A stretch of 64,000 nt of DNA from Tillandsia leiboldiana (lineage: Eukaryota; Streptophyta; Magnoliopsida; Poales; Bromeliaceae). The position numbers and the translations under genes are program-made. Under the pieces are notes generated by a model. It was not told where the DNA came from, did no database searches, and was given only the letters and a program-made list of their open reading frames with translations. The stretch spans positions 16,192,251 through 16,256,250 of the forward strand of contig CM055065.1 of NCBI GenBank assembly GCA_029204045.2, written 5' to 3'. This document shows positions 55,476-64,000 of this stretch, piece by piece (position 1 is the first letter of the stretch; each line of letters starts with the position of its first letter).

Positions 55476-56440
55476 CTCCACCGGGAGTCACAAACACCAA
55501 AGGTAAGTACCCAACATCATCATCTCCAGCTCCTAAGTCACCACTCACTCCCCGTGATTACACCTCAACAACAACAATAGCAACATCCAGTACGGCATAG
55601 TCCGATTGCGCAATTCCCTCATCTCACGAGCCAGAATTCGCAACGGGCGTCCCTAGTACTCCAAACACTCTTAGCTCTCAAAATGGGGCGAGTCAATCAC
55701 GGGCGAGGGATCCAAAAGCAAAACACTCCTGAGCTGAGGCGCGCAACACCACAGGGGCTCCATCAAAAAGCCGGGGGAAACAAATTAATCACCAGTGCAA
55801 CAGGCACCATACCACATCCCGCGTCAACTCAACCCAGGCAATCCGAAACACATCCCCGCAATCATCCAAGAAAGAAGGAAGCCCTCACAAACAAGGGTCC
55901 TCACTCGGTCACTCAACCACAAGCCACAGTGGTCACTCAACATGTTATCATAACCCCAACGGACCCACGGGTCGAAGTCGATCTCTCAACTAATAAAGGA
56001 CACCCTGACGGGGACCAAACCGTCGGTGAACGGGACTGAAAACTGGCTCAAAAGGCGATCATAATGCTGATGCCCAAACTCATGGTCAAAAATCCGAACC
56101 AACAACGACAATCCGCGTAAATCCCACTCAAGATGCTGAGTAATCAGAACTGATAGCCAAGCAGGCATGGCCTACGCCCAGGTATATCGATCAAAGCTGG
56201 AAATAATAGGCGTACTGAAAGGCTCAACTGTGGGATCCAAGATGCCTGCAAAACAGCGGTTCCTCCTGCCTCAATACTCATAGGGTTGGACTGATGAAGC
56301 GCGGACCGAAGATAAACCCACGGTACTCCACAACCACTATGGGAGGCATCACTTTAACTCGCAAATCCATCTCCCAACACTAGAAATACTAACATTGGCG
56401 TGGTATCAGTCTCATTTTCCATTGGCCATGCTCTCCCGGC
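55476..56440 (-). mobile_element. G6 integrase/RNase H region, unreadable
   Basis: By position this should hold integrase and RNase H. Short ORFs (up to 118 residues) lack recognisable motifs on either strand. Heavily diverged or partly replaced. Confidence 0.4.
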
Positions 56441-57720
56441 TCTGCCAAGTCTAAGAAGCTCTCACCTCAAGAATAAATGTTGGTCTCAGCCAAACTCGAA
56501 TAACATCCATTTGGTCGGGTTCCACCGCCGCTCCAATGGCTAGAATAAGGTGACCCAAGAAGGCATGCACTTGGAGCTAAAACTTGTACCATAATAATAA
56601 CTTGGTATACAGCTTCATCCACACAGGCATGGTAGCACATCCACAAGCGCTCCTCGTACTCCAAGTCGCTCTGGGAGTAAATCAAAATATCCTTGGGAAA
56701 CACTACTCCCAGTCCGTCCAATTACAACTGGGACATACAATTCCTCATATCTTGAAGTCACAGGGCATTAGTCATTCCATTGGGCCTCGCTATAAACTCA
56801 TAATGCCCCTACCGTGTCCTGAACGCCATCTAGGCGAAGTCCTCGGCTGTCTAATTCCAAGTAGGTACTCGCATCATACACTAACTGCCGGAGTATAACT
56901 CCATCAAAAGGTCCTAGATACCGTCCGGACCTGTCTACACTCGAACCATAAAAGGACCCTCACAGTCGTGTATCAACGACGTGGCATCACCACCGTGTAC
57001 CAACGGCGTGGCATCACCACCGTATACCAACGGCGTGGCATCACCACCGTATATCAACGACATGGCACTAGGTCAAACAGACCCCTCGATCCATCAGATC
57101 CTGCAACTGCGCCATCAGCTCTCTCAGCTCTACAAGCGATATCCAATGAGGTGCTGTCGAGGGTGGCGCGGTTCCCCGAACCACGTCAAACTCAATCTCT
57201 ATCTCCCTAACCGGCGACATTATCAACAGCTCAGGTGAAATCACACCCGGGATCTCATGGGCAATAGAGATATCCTTGAGTCCCGGTGCCGCCGTAAGCA
57301 CCTCTCACACTGTCGCAAAAACCTGCATGCTCTAATAGTCCCAACAACCAAGCCTCATCTCGTCTGCCTTGCCGAAGATCAAAGTCCTCACTCTCCTCAG
57401 TCAAAACATCCTGTGGCATTGTGCCAATCAACCTCAAGCACAGGGTCAAAATACCGAACTGCCACAACTACCAATAAGTCTGCCGGTATAACTCGCGGCC
57501 TCAACTGCATTGGACATGATCCACAAGCCTCCTCCACATGCACCACAGCAACAGGAACCTGTACCTCTAGTGCATGTGGTAACAACTCTGCCTCTAGTCC
57601 ATGCAGGAATGCAACATGCTCTAACTCCGACTGTTGTGATGAAATCACACTTACAACACTCGCTCCACTACCGTGGCGCCCTCCAACCGGGCGGCACAGA
57701 TTCATCCGCCCAATGCAAGT
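56441..57720 (-). pseudogene. G6 decayed protease and RT
   Basis: Protease relic at 57397-57705 (SGASVVSVI in place of DTGASHSFI, so both the catalytic Asp and the motif are lost). Linker to RT at 57068-57301 (APGLKDISI, SPELLIMSPVREIE, AQLQDLMDRG). RT relic at 56467-56721, where KDILIYSQSDLEYEERL stands in place of the FIDDILVYS motif. Stops separate the pieces. A 30-bp tandem repeat has expanded at 56968-57062 where the YRELN region should be. Confidence 0.7.
56968..57062. repeat. 30-bp tandem repeat in G6 RT remnant
   Basis: Three-plus copies of GTGTACCAACGGCGTGGCAT followed by CACCACC. One diverged copy exists at the homologous place in G5 (about 43311-43350). Confidence 0.8.
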
Positions 57721-57799
57721 GGTTGTCGCTCAATCTGCCTGAAAATCAGGACTATCCACATAGGGAGCACGACCTCTGTCTCTGCTCACACTGAGGCGA

Positions 57800-58490
57800 C
57801 GAATATGGTCCTCCGAAGATAACAAGTCCACGCTACCGCTACGCCACTCTGATAAAGACGCTGATACTGCCATCGGGGTCCACCCGATCTCTGATATCTT
57901 AAAAATCCAATACCTAGGAAAAAGAAATCAGAAATGCCTCTGCCGGCCGATCTGTCCTCCATCACCCGGCGCCAAGCGCCAAAATCCAGAACTCGCCTCT
58001 GGCGGCAGATCCCTATCCAAAGGAACTGCAACGCCACGCTCCAACCACAACGCCTACGCCAACGAGGCGTCAATAATCCATAATAGAGGGACCAACTAAG
58101 CTGAAAGGTATCCCGGCGCAATCCACTCCCAGCCACACATATCCTATGCGCCTCGTCCCTCGAATCTGGAGCGCGCAGTTCAACAACTGCATAAACTCTC
58201 TGGCACAGGGAGGCTCTCAATTGATCACTCCATCACCACCAACCACGACTTTGCCTCCAAAGGCTCCAAACTCAATCTTACGAGTCGGGGTGGTTCATCT
58301 GCCAAATCTGGCTCAGTAGATCGTTCAAGTCCCACAGCTCCTCTGCTGTCAACTATCCACCCTGCCTCGGTGCCTCGGCAATAAACTTTGGCACGGAGGG
58401 GGGTTACTCTGTGCTCCGACAACTGTGTCACCAAGACCAGCTGCTCACTCTGCCGCTGATAAGCCTCTGACAATCCTGTCATCTGGGTCC
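57800..58490 (-). pseudogene. G6 decayed gag
   Basis: A minus-strand ORF at 58225-58482 holds a Gln-rich N-terminal stretch and a region positioned like the gag domain start. The rest (57786-58220) is broken. Weak support from order between protease and leader. Confidence 0.4.
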
Positions 58491-58682
58491 GGAGTTCTCT
58501 GACCTCAATCCGGGTATCCGACCCAAAACCAACCGCTCGAGCTCAACTGCTATGACAGGTGCACACGGGTCAACACTCAGCGTCGGGGAGACACCGCTCG
58601 CCACGACGAAACCACAAAACAGCACACAACAGCGCTCGACCCAATCCAGAGAAAGTCTAAAGCATGTCACCCATTCCACAGC

Positions 58683-58708
58683 ATTATGTTGTCTGCAGCC
58701 AACATAAT
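58683..58708 (-). other. Leader hairpin of G6
   Basis: Perfect 9-bp arms ATTATGTTG (58683-58691) and CAACATAAT (58700-58708), with loop TCTGCAGC containing the palindrome CTGCAG. Confidence 0.7.
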
Positions 58709-58865
58709 CACCTAGGAGAATAAACATGCCAATCACTCCTCCCGGCCCTTGGGAGAGGTACAAACTCAATCAGGACTCTCGCTATAAATCACGACTCTCA
58801 CGAAGTCAACCAAGGGTCAAACCATAAGCCTAGGGTTTCTAAGTCCACCATGACCTACAACCTAG

Positions 58866-58877
58866 GCTCTGATACCA
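58866..58877 (-). other. G6 primer-binding site
   Basis: GCTCTGATACCA, eight bases from the 5' LTR start at 58886. Confidence 0.9.
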
Positions 58878-58885
58878 ACCTAATC

Positions 58886-60088
58886 TGTCACACCCCGGGG
58901 TCGAAACTGCGACCCGGGCTCGCCAACAGATCCGCCACCTATGCCAAACCCGCATAGGCGAAGCGTCCTACCTTCAAGAAAAGTACTACGGCTAACAGAT
59001 ATCAGAGCTATAAATAAAAATCTGCTGTATAACTAAAATCAATCACTGTACAACTGGAAATAATACAACAATGTCCGCCTCCCAAAAAGAATAATAATAA
59101 TACAATATCGTCAAATACAAGCTCTGAACCCAACCGGGAGGTAACTCCAATAAATACATCAGTGTACAGTCTCTCAATACATAATATATCCTCACTACAC
59201 CAGTCTCTCAAAAGAGAAAAATAAAAAGATCTAATCTACTGAAGATCTCCTCTGAAGGGGTACTGCTACTCTCCAACGGCGGGTAGGGATCTAGCACGCG
59301 ACTCCCTCGCCTCGATCAACAACCGCAGAATCAGCAACACCCGCTAAGACTCTGCAAAACAAAGGAGAGAAAAGAAGAGGAGGGGGAAACCCCCAACGGG
59401 TGTGAGAACTACACCTAAAAAGGAAGTCCTCAGTGGGTACCGCCACCAGGCCCGACGATCTGCCCACTAAGTCCACCAGAGGCATGAAGTAACCAAAACA
59501 GTAAAGACAAAAATAAGACAGCTGGAGATCCTCAACAGCAACCATGCCTCTATCTAAATGCTCAAATGGGAAAACTCTGATAAAGATATGCAACACTCGC
59601 ACACGAGGTCCTCAATCGACCCAATCGAGCTGACTGCCACATCGGGTCTAGTCAAACCTGCGCCACCTACAACCACCTCCCGCTGACGGGCAGGAATTAC
59701 GTAGGGCGTCCAAACGGACTAACTCGCTATCGAGTAGTGGCACATGCAGGCTATAGTCAAAATCCACGCTCTCTCTCAGAACGGATAAAGTCAAGATCAC
59801 CAAGCCTCTCTCACAACGGTCAACAACTCACAAAGACCTTGGGACCACCGTCGATACCCAAACGGTTCCCAACAACACTAGCACCGGTCTAAACACAGCT
59901 ACTAGACTCCACTCGGTCCCCCTGACACGAGTGCAACAATAAAGCAAATATCTGTAATAACCCAATCTAGTGCCACCAGTAAAACTGGCATTGCCTGCTC
60001 AGCGGAATCTGCACACATGGCTCGAAACCGCGGGACCGGCCCGCACGGCTCGCATCCCAAAAAGTATCAGACCGGCACACATGGCTGG
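58886..60088 (-). mobile_element. G6 5' LTR, first 1203 bp, interrupted by G7
   Basis: Follows 51388-52590 closely (TGTCACACCCCGGGG start) until ATGGCTGG. There the left LTR continues with TCCGAAAAGCC, but here an LTR terminus TGTCACGCCCC begins. Confidence 0.88.
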
Positions 60089-60533
60089 TGTCACGCCCCA
60101 GAACCCGGGCTCGCCAACAGATCCGCCGTGCACACGGGATTTCCCGCGTACACGAAGCACTGGTAACCTGCTCCGATATAATATGAACAATAAAAGAGCA
60201 TAATACAGAGCTGAAGTAGAAGAACCACATAGTATCTCAGACTGGAACTACAAATAAAGCTGTAATAAGTACAATAATCTCCCAGCTCACCAAAATAATA
60301 CAGTCAGCTGGCCAGCGCCAGACCCAAAATACCACAGTCTGAGTAAAGAGTACAACATCTGTCTAATATCCACTCTCAGTCTCACAGGAGATCTATCTAC
60401 TCAGCGATCCCCTTACCTTTATCAGCTGCCGATGGCCTAGCAGCTCCCGCAGACGACTCTGCAAAATAAGAAGAAGAAAGAGAGAAACAACAATGGGGGT
60501 GAGAACTACCAGATAAACCAGTAGCCTCCCCTA
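60089..60533 (-). mobile_element. LTR G7, first 445 bp, interrupted by S2
   Basis: Starts TGTCACGCCCCAGAACCC. The U5 hairpin at 60127-60154 has 12 pairs on the sense strand (two G-U) and an ATTT loop. CCCACT-type hairpin at 60501-60528. Closest to the end of the G1 LTR (6600-6858). Candidate left duplication GCTGG (60084-60088). Confidence 0.8.
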
Positions 60534-60762
60534 TGTTACGGAATTTGAGTTGGCGTAGTTTCGTGAAAGTTTCAAGTCCTGAAGATTGAAGGTGAAGAAA
60601 GTTGAATCATTTAACTCAATCTCAAGAAAGAAGAATTCAAAAGGATCAGGTATGTTTAACTAAAGAATTTGTGTGATCCGAATACTTCTTGTAGTGTAGA
60701 AACACTTGGAAGAATCTTTCATTGCATAAAAATCAAAAACTGGACTTGGGACATGTTCAGGA

Positions 60763-61040
60763 TCCGGATCAGGCTGTTCGATCCGGATCCCGAAGGTGGT
60801 TCGTTCATACATCGTCGCAATCCGGATCGTAGTCTCTTGATCCGGATCCCGAACGTTGAGTTTACCATCTACCTTGAACGATCCGGATCTTGCTTCGCAA
60901 TCCGGATCCCGAACGTTGATGTTTGGTGAACTGTATGAACGATCCGGATCGTAGTTACATGATCCGGATCCCGAACCTTCATTTTTCTGGAATTGGCTGT
61001 TTCGTTATGACGATCCGGATCTCAGTTATCACGATCCGGA
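60763..61040 (+). promoter_or_regulatory. Paired TCCGGA palindromes in the U3 of S2
   Basis: TCCGGA at 60763/60782, 60821/60841, 60882/60901, 60943/60963 and 61014/61035: five pairs 19-21 bp apart, repeating every 58-71 bp, mostly as GATCCGGATC. The last pair is ~70 bp upstream of the TATA box. Confidence 0.8.
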
Positions 61041-61107
61041 TCGCCGTCCGTAAAATTCCAGAAATGGCAGGTTTTTGATTCTTATCTCCTTCCTAGGGTT
61101 TCTAACC

Positions 61108-61116
61108 TATAAATAG
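61108..61116 (+). promoter_or_regulatory. TATA box of the S2 LTR
   Basis: TATAAATAG. The transcript start is expected about 30 bp downstream. Confidence 0.7.
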
Positions 61117-61390
61117 ACCCTATGTCTTTCTTTCTAGGGTCAATCCACATAGCCGTCATTTTCATGTATCATCTTATACGACTATAGATCCACATATAGA
61201 GAAGAAAGGAAATCATTAGAGAATACTCTATGTTTCTTCATCTATATTGATTAGTTTGATTCTAGGTTTTCATACTCACATCTTGAGTTGAATCAAACTA
61301 ATGAATACTTAGATGGTATTTCCGATCTATCTTTGATCTAAGTATTCGGCGGATCATCACCACCCAAAAACAACGATTACCCCAAAATCG

Positions 61391-61575
61391 GCGCGTGGAT
61401 TCGCGTGTCCTTGTGGATTCAAGGTTCATTCGCTCTCGTGGATTCGGAGCGAGGCACGTTCGTGGATTCGAAGGGTGCTATTGGGTGAAGACCGTGGATT
61501 CGGTCGGACGTCGTGGATTCGACGTTGGACGCCGTGGATTCGGCGTTGGGCGCAGATCGTGGATTCGAGAAGCGT
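61391..61575 (+). repeat. Array of eight hairpins with constant GTGGATTC loop
   Basis: Loops at 61395, 61413, 61438, 61462, 61494, 61513, 61534 and 61559. Stems: cgc/gcg, cctt/aagg, cgctc/gagcg (one bulge), ttc/gaa plus gcac/gtgc, gacc/ggtc, acgtc/gacgt, acgcc/ggcgt, tc/ga. About 280 nt downstream of TATA, hence in the RNA leader. Confidence 0.8.
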
Positions 61576-61871
61576 CTGGAGCGAGAGGAGAAGATCCTCT
61601 AGGAGCGTATGGAAAAGGTTGAGTCGTAAGTGTGTACGGTAAATCACCTTGTACGTGTTTTAATTCTAGTGGATTTCTGCCGTGTTATCGGTCCCGTGGT
61701 TTTTTACTCCGGTGATGGAGTTTTCCACGTAAAAATCTTGCGAGTTATTTTCATTTCCGCATTGGGTTTTTTATCGCAACGATTTTTGAGTGTTTATACG
61801 TTTACACCTATTCACCCCCCTCTAGGTGTTTCTTCCCCTATTTAGATCCGTATTATATACGACCCAACAAG

Positions 61872-61883
61872 TGGTATCAGAGC
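61872..61883 (+). other. S2 primer-binding site
   Basis: TGGTATCAGAGC, two bases after the LTR. Confidence 0.92.
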
Positions 61884-61902
61884 GGGAATAGGGTTGTGAA
61901 CA

Positions 61903-63663
61903 ATGGTTGAAGGTGGAAACATCAATCGACCCCCTTTCTTTGATGGAACAAATTATGCGTACTGGAAAGTACGGATGAAAGCCTTTTTATCTTCCATCGA
62001 CGAAAGGGTGTGGCATTCAATTGAATCAGGATGGACTAATCCAACTGAACTTATCTCTGATGTTCACACCTTAAAACCTAGGTCGAAATGGACCAAGGAA
62101 GAGTTTGAGTTATCTTCTTACAATGGCAAGGGAATTAATGCTATTTTTAATGCCTTATCTCAAACTGAATTCTCTCGCGTCTCGGCATGTGAGACTGCGA
62201 AAGAAATCTGGGATGTTCTCCAGGTTACACATGAGGGAACTAACCTCGTGAAGATTCAGAAACTGCAGATGCTTACGAGCAAGTTTGACTCTATTTTGAT
62301 GGCAGAAAATGAATCTTTCACGGACTACTATACACGATTGCAAGACATCGTAAACTCATGTGCTAATCTGGGAGAGAAGATTCCAGAATTTAAGATTGTA
62401 AGAAAAATCTTAAGAACTCTTCCTGAACGATTTCGCCCAAAGGTTACTGCCATTGAAACTATTAAACACCCGGACGAAATACGTGTAGAAGAATTAGTTG
62501 GTTCATTACAAACTTATGAAATGACTTTTAATACTAACAATTCTTCTGGAAAAGCATCCACTTCTAAGTCTTCAGGTTATGCGTTGAAAACAACTAAGGA
62601 AGAAGACGCGGATACATCCTCCTCGGACGATGACGAGAACCTTTCTATGGAGGAATTTGAGAAGCAGCTCGCTCTCTTGACAAGGAATTTTCGCCGCAAC
62701 TTTCGAAGGGGTAATTCAAGCAAATCTCCATCCTTCAGAAAGTGGAACAAAGGCAAGGGTACTCCAAGTCACAAGTCAAGAAAGCAGGAGAACTTCTCAA
62801 AGGATAAGAAAAGTTCAGAAGGACAACTGCAATGCTTCAAATGTCGAGGCTACGGCCACATTGCAACGGAGTGTCCTAACAAGTATCCGGCAAAGAAGAA
62901 GGCGATGCAAGTCGTCACTTGGGATGACAACTCAACGTCAAATGAGTCGTCTTCAAGTGATGAAGAAAAGAGCTCCACGGCATTCCACGCGTCCACATCT
63001 TCACCATTCATGTGCTTTATGGCAACTACGTCTGAATCATTGTCCAACTCCACTGTTGAAAAGAATGCAATGGACAATGAATCGGATGATTCGGAAGGTG
63101 AAGAGTTTGCTCTAGCCTACCACAGACTTTTGAGGGACTCAAAGAAAGTGGCTAAGCAAAACAAGAGTTTGAGAGGGAGATTGCATGATCTCGAAGAAGA
63201 AGCAAAAAGAGCGACTTCTCTCTCAAACGCTCTTGAAGTGGAAAGGGAAAACCTGATAAAAGAAAATGCTTCCCTTCAAGAGTCCAATGAGCAACTTGAA
63301 AAGGAACATACAAATCTGGTGGATAACGCGAATCACTTTTCAAAGCTCTACAACGAGGCTCGACAGGATAACCTGGAAATGACAAAGACCATTTTCCAAC
63401 TCAAGAATGACTTACAGCGATTCTCTTCAGGAAGGAGTAAGTTGGATAGACTTCTTGGTCTTGGTCAATCAAATAGGTTCGGCCTCGGATACACTCAAAC
63501 TGGAAACAGTCCAAGTTCGAGTGAGACAGTTTTTGTGCCTCAGTCGGTATCTCCTCCTCCGACACCGGAATTCAAGACAAACAACGACAACAAACCTACT
63601 TCATCCTCTTTGGGATCGTCAAGATCTAAGGTATGTTTTCGTTGTGGTGTTCAGGGCACATAA
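61903..63663 (+). CDS. S2 gag polyprotein (copia type)
   Basis: 586-codon frame starting 20 nt after the PBS. The N-terminus NRPPFFDGTNYAYWKVRM and the following ~230 residues are the copia gag (DUF4219/UBN2) capsid-like domain (KEIWDVLQVTHEGT, FTDYYTRLQDIV, KILRTLPERF). An acidic/Ser linker follows, then a basic stretch and a CCHC zinc knuckle CFKCRGYGHIATEC (residues 311-324). Residues ~400-520 form a long Glu/Lys/Leu-rich coiled coil. A second zinc knuckle begins near the end (CFRCGVQG) but the frame is lost by one base at about 63657 and stops at 63663. It would package element RNA in virus-like particles. Confidence 0.92.
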   Translation: MVEGGNINRPPFFDGTNYAYWKVRMKAFLSSIDERVWHSIESGWTNPTELISDVHTLKPRSKWTKEEFELSSYNGKGINAIFNALSQTEFSRVSACETAKEIWDVLQVTHEGTNLVKIQKLQMLTSKFDSILMAENESFTDYYTRLQDIVNSCANLGEKIPEFKIVRKILRTLPERFRPKVTAIETIKHPDEIRVEELVGSLQTYEMTFNTNNSSGKASTSKSSGYALKTTKEEDADTSSSDDDENLSMEEFEKQLALLTRNFRRNFRRGNSSKSPSFRKWNKGKGTPSHKSRKQENFSKDKKSSEGQLQCFKCRGYGHIATECPNKYPAKKKAMQVVTWDDNSTSNESSSSDEEKSSTAFHASTSSPFMCFMATTSESLSNSTVEKNAMDNESDDSEGEEFALAYHRLLRDSKKVAKQNKSLRGRLHDLEEEAKRATSLSNALEVERENLIKENASLQESNEQLEKEHTNLVDNANHFSKLYNEARQDNLEMTKTIFQLKNDLQRFSSGRSKLDRLLGLGQSNRFGLGYTQTGNSPSSSETVFVPQSVSPPPTPEFKTNNDNKPTSSSLGSSRSKVCFRCGVQGT

Positions 63664-64000
63664 GAAGATATTGCAAGACGGGAGTCGAACGCTCATCTCA
63701 AAGACCTCTTGCAACAACTACCAAAATGGCTCCTCCCCGAAAATCAAAGCAAAACTTTTCAAATGAAAAGAGACTTGGTAGTTCATCGCGCAAGACGATC
63801 TCATCAAGGAACAACAATCGCTATAACAAGACGCCTTCACCTAGGCATATAACTTCTCGACCATTACCGACGCACTCCAAAAGGGTTTGGGTGCGCAAAG
63901 GTGAAATTTTCCCTTGTCTTGTTTCCAATATTTCCTTGCATGCATATGATAGCTCGTCTTGGTATCTGGATAGCGGGTGTTCCCGTCACATGACCGGTGA
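63657..64000 (+). CDS. S2 gag end and aspartic protease start (frame shifted)
   Basis: From 63657 a different frame is open to the window end. It begins with the remainder of the second CCHC knuckle (HIRRYC), passes a Ser/Arg/Asn-rich linker, and reaches WYLDSGCSRHMTG, the copia protease active-site motif (Asp of DSG at about 63969). In an intact copy this would be one frame with gag. Here a single-base lesion, or less likely a programmed shift, separates them. The rest of pol lies outside the window. Confidence 0.85.

Larger units (their letters stand above)
51388..60088 (-). mobile_element. Gypsy element G6, right end truncated by G7
   Basis: LTR 51388-55432, interior 55433-58885, second LTR from 58886 cut at 60088. 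Candidate left duplication ACTAA (51383-51387), with its partner off the window. LTR copies are nearly identical over the shared 1.2 kb. The interior holds only decayed gag-pol. Confidence 0.88.
60534..61869 (+). mobile_element. S2 5' LTR (1336 bp)
   Basis: Starts TGTTACGGAATTTGAG and ends GACCCAACA, with the PBS two bases beyond. Ends are inverted (TGTT/AACA). Contains ten TCCGGA palindromes in U3 (60763-61040), a TATA box (61108-61116), the GTGGATTC hairpin array (61391-61575) and a CACCCCCCTCTAGGTG-type 3' segment shared with the S1 LTR. Confidence 0.9.
60534..64000 (+). mobile_element. SIRE-like Ty1/copia element S2, 5' part
   Basis: 5' LTR, PBS, gag and the beginning of protease, running off the window. 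Candidate left duplication CCCTA (60529-60533). It is the last insertion in the chain G4 > G6 > G7 > S2. Confidence 0.88.

Noticed and set aside
61391..61575. GTGGATTC array as a tRNA-like or CRISPR-like element
   Set aside because: Units are only 18-30 bp with 2-5-bp stems. No cloverleaf or spacer logic.

Overview
This window looks like nuclear repeat DNA of a large-genome flowering plant. I see no host gene, rRNA, tRNA gene or CRISPR array. Nearly every base I can assign belongs to an LTR retrotransposon. Plant indicators are initiator-tRNA-Met primer sites (TGGTATCAGAGC), Ty3/gypsy chromovirus-type gag-pol with LTRs of 2.5-4.5 kb (Tekay/Del-like by length and integrase tail), and two SIRE-like Ty1/copia elements, one with a trailing 'plant transposon protein'/env-like ORF. 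The species cannot be named from this. Most long ORFs in the window are shadows of GC-rich or tandem-repeat LTR sequence.

Layout. 1-2383: partial minus-strand LTR (family A). 2384-3374: badly decayed plus-strand gypsy pol, ending in a polypurine tract (PPT) and its 3' LTR (G1, 3375-6858). 6990-7083 is an LTR stub split by LTR C (7084-10191), which is split in turn by a second family-A LTR (10192-13075) with an unreadable internal region to 14577. 14578-17439 plus 33230-33905: 3' end of a minus-strand SIRE-like element (S1). Its env-like ORF is split by a complete gypsy element, G2 (17440-33229, target site duplication GGTAA). G2 contains a solo LTR, G3 (24310-28784, TCACG), and G3 contains a 579-bp TRIM (28142-28720, CAACG). 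33906-34962: integrase tail and PPT joined to an LTR (34963-37450) that is followed by a primer-binding site (PBS) and the gag-pol of G4 (plus strand). G4 gag is split by complete element G5 (38422-48703, AGTGT). G4 integrase is cut by G6 (51388 onward). The right LTR of G6 is cut by G7 (60089), which is cut by a young SIRE-like copia element, S2 (60534 to the window end).

How the parts relate. G4 is the only gypsy element here with long readable gag, protease, reverse transcriptase and RNase H, and it carries several lesions. G2, G5 and G6 have nearly identical LTR pairs, so they inserted recently, yet their pol is unreadable. They were probably mobilised in trans. What they do keep is RNA-like structure: a 9-bp/8-nt-loop leader hairpin about 160-190 nt after the PBS, a 9-12-bp hairpin near the U5 end, a hairpin between CCCACT and ACACCC, and (not in G5) a 17-nt invariant box. 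Stem sequences differ between families but stay paired, and mismatches on the plus strand are usually G-U pairs on the element's sense strand. The two copia LTRs carry two further arrays: paired TCCGGA palindromes upstream of TATA, and hairpins with a constant GTGGATTC loop in the leader. These cis structures are the most interesting content of the window.
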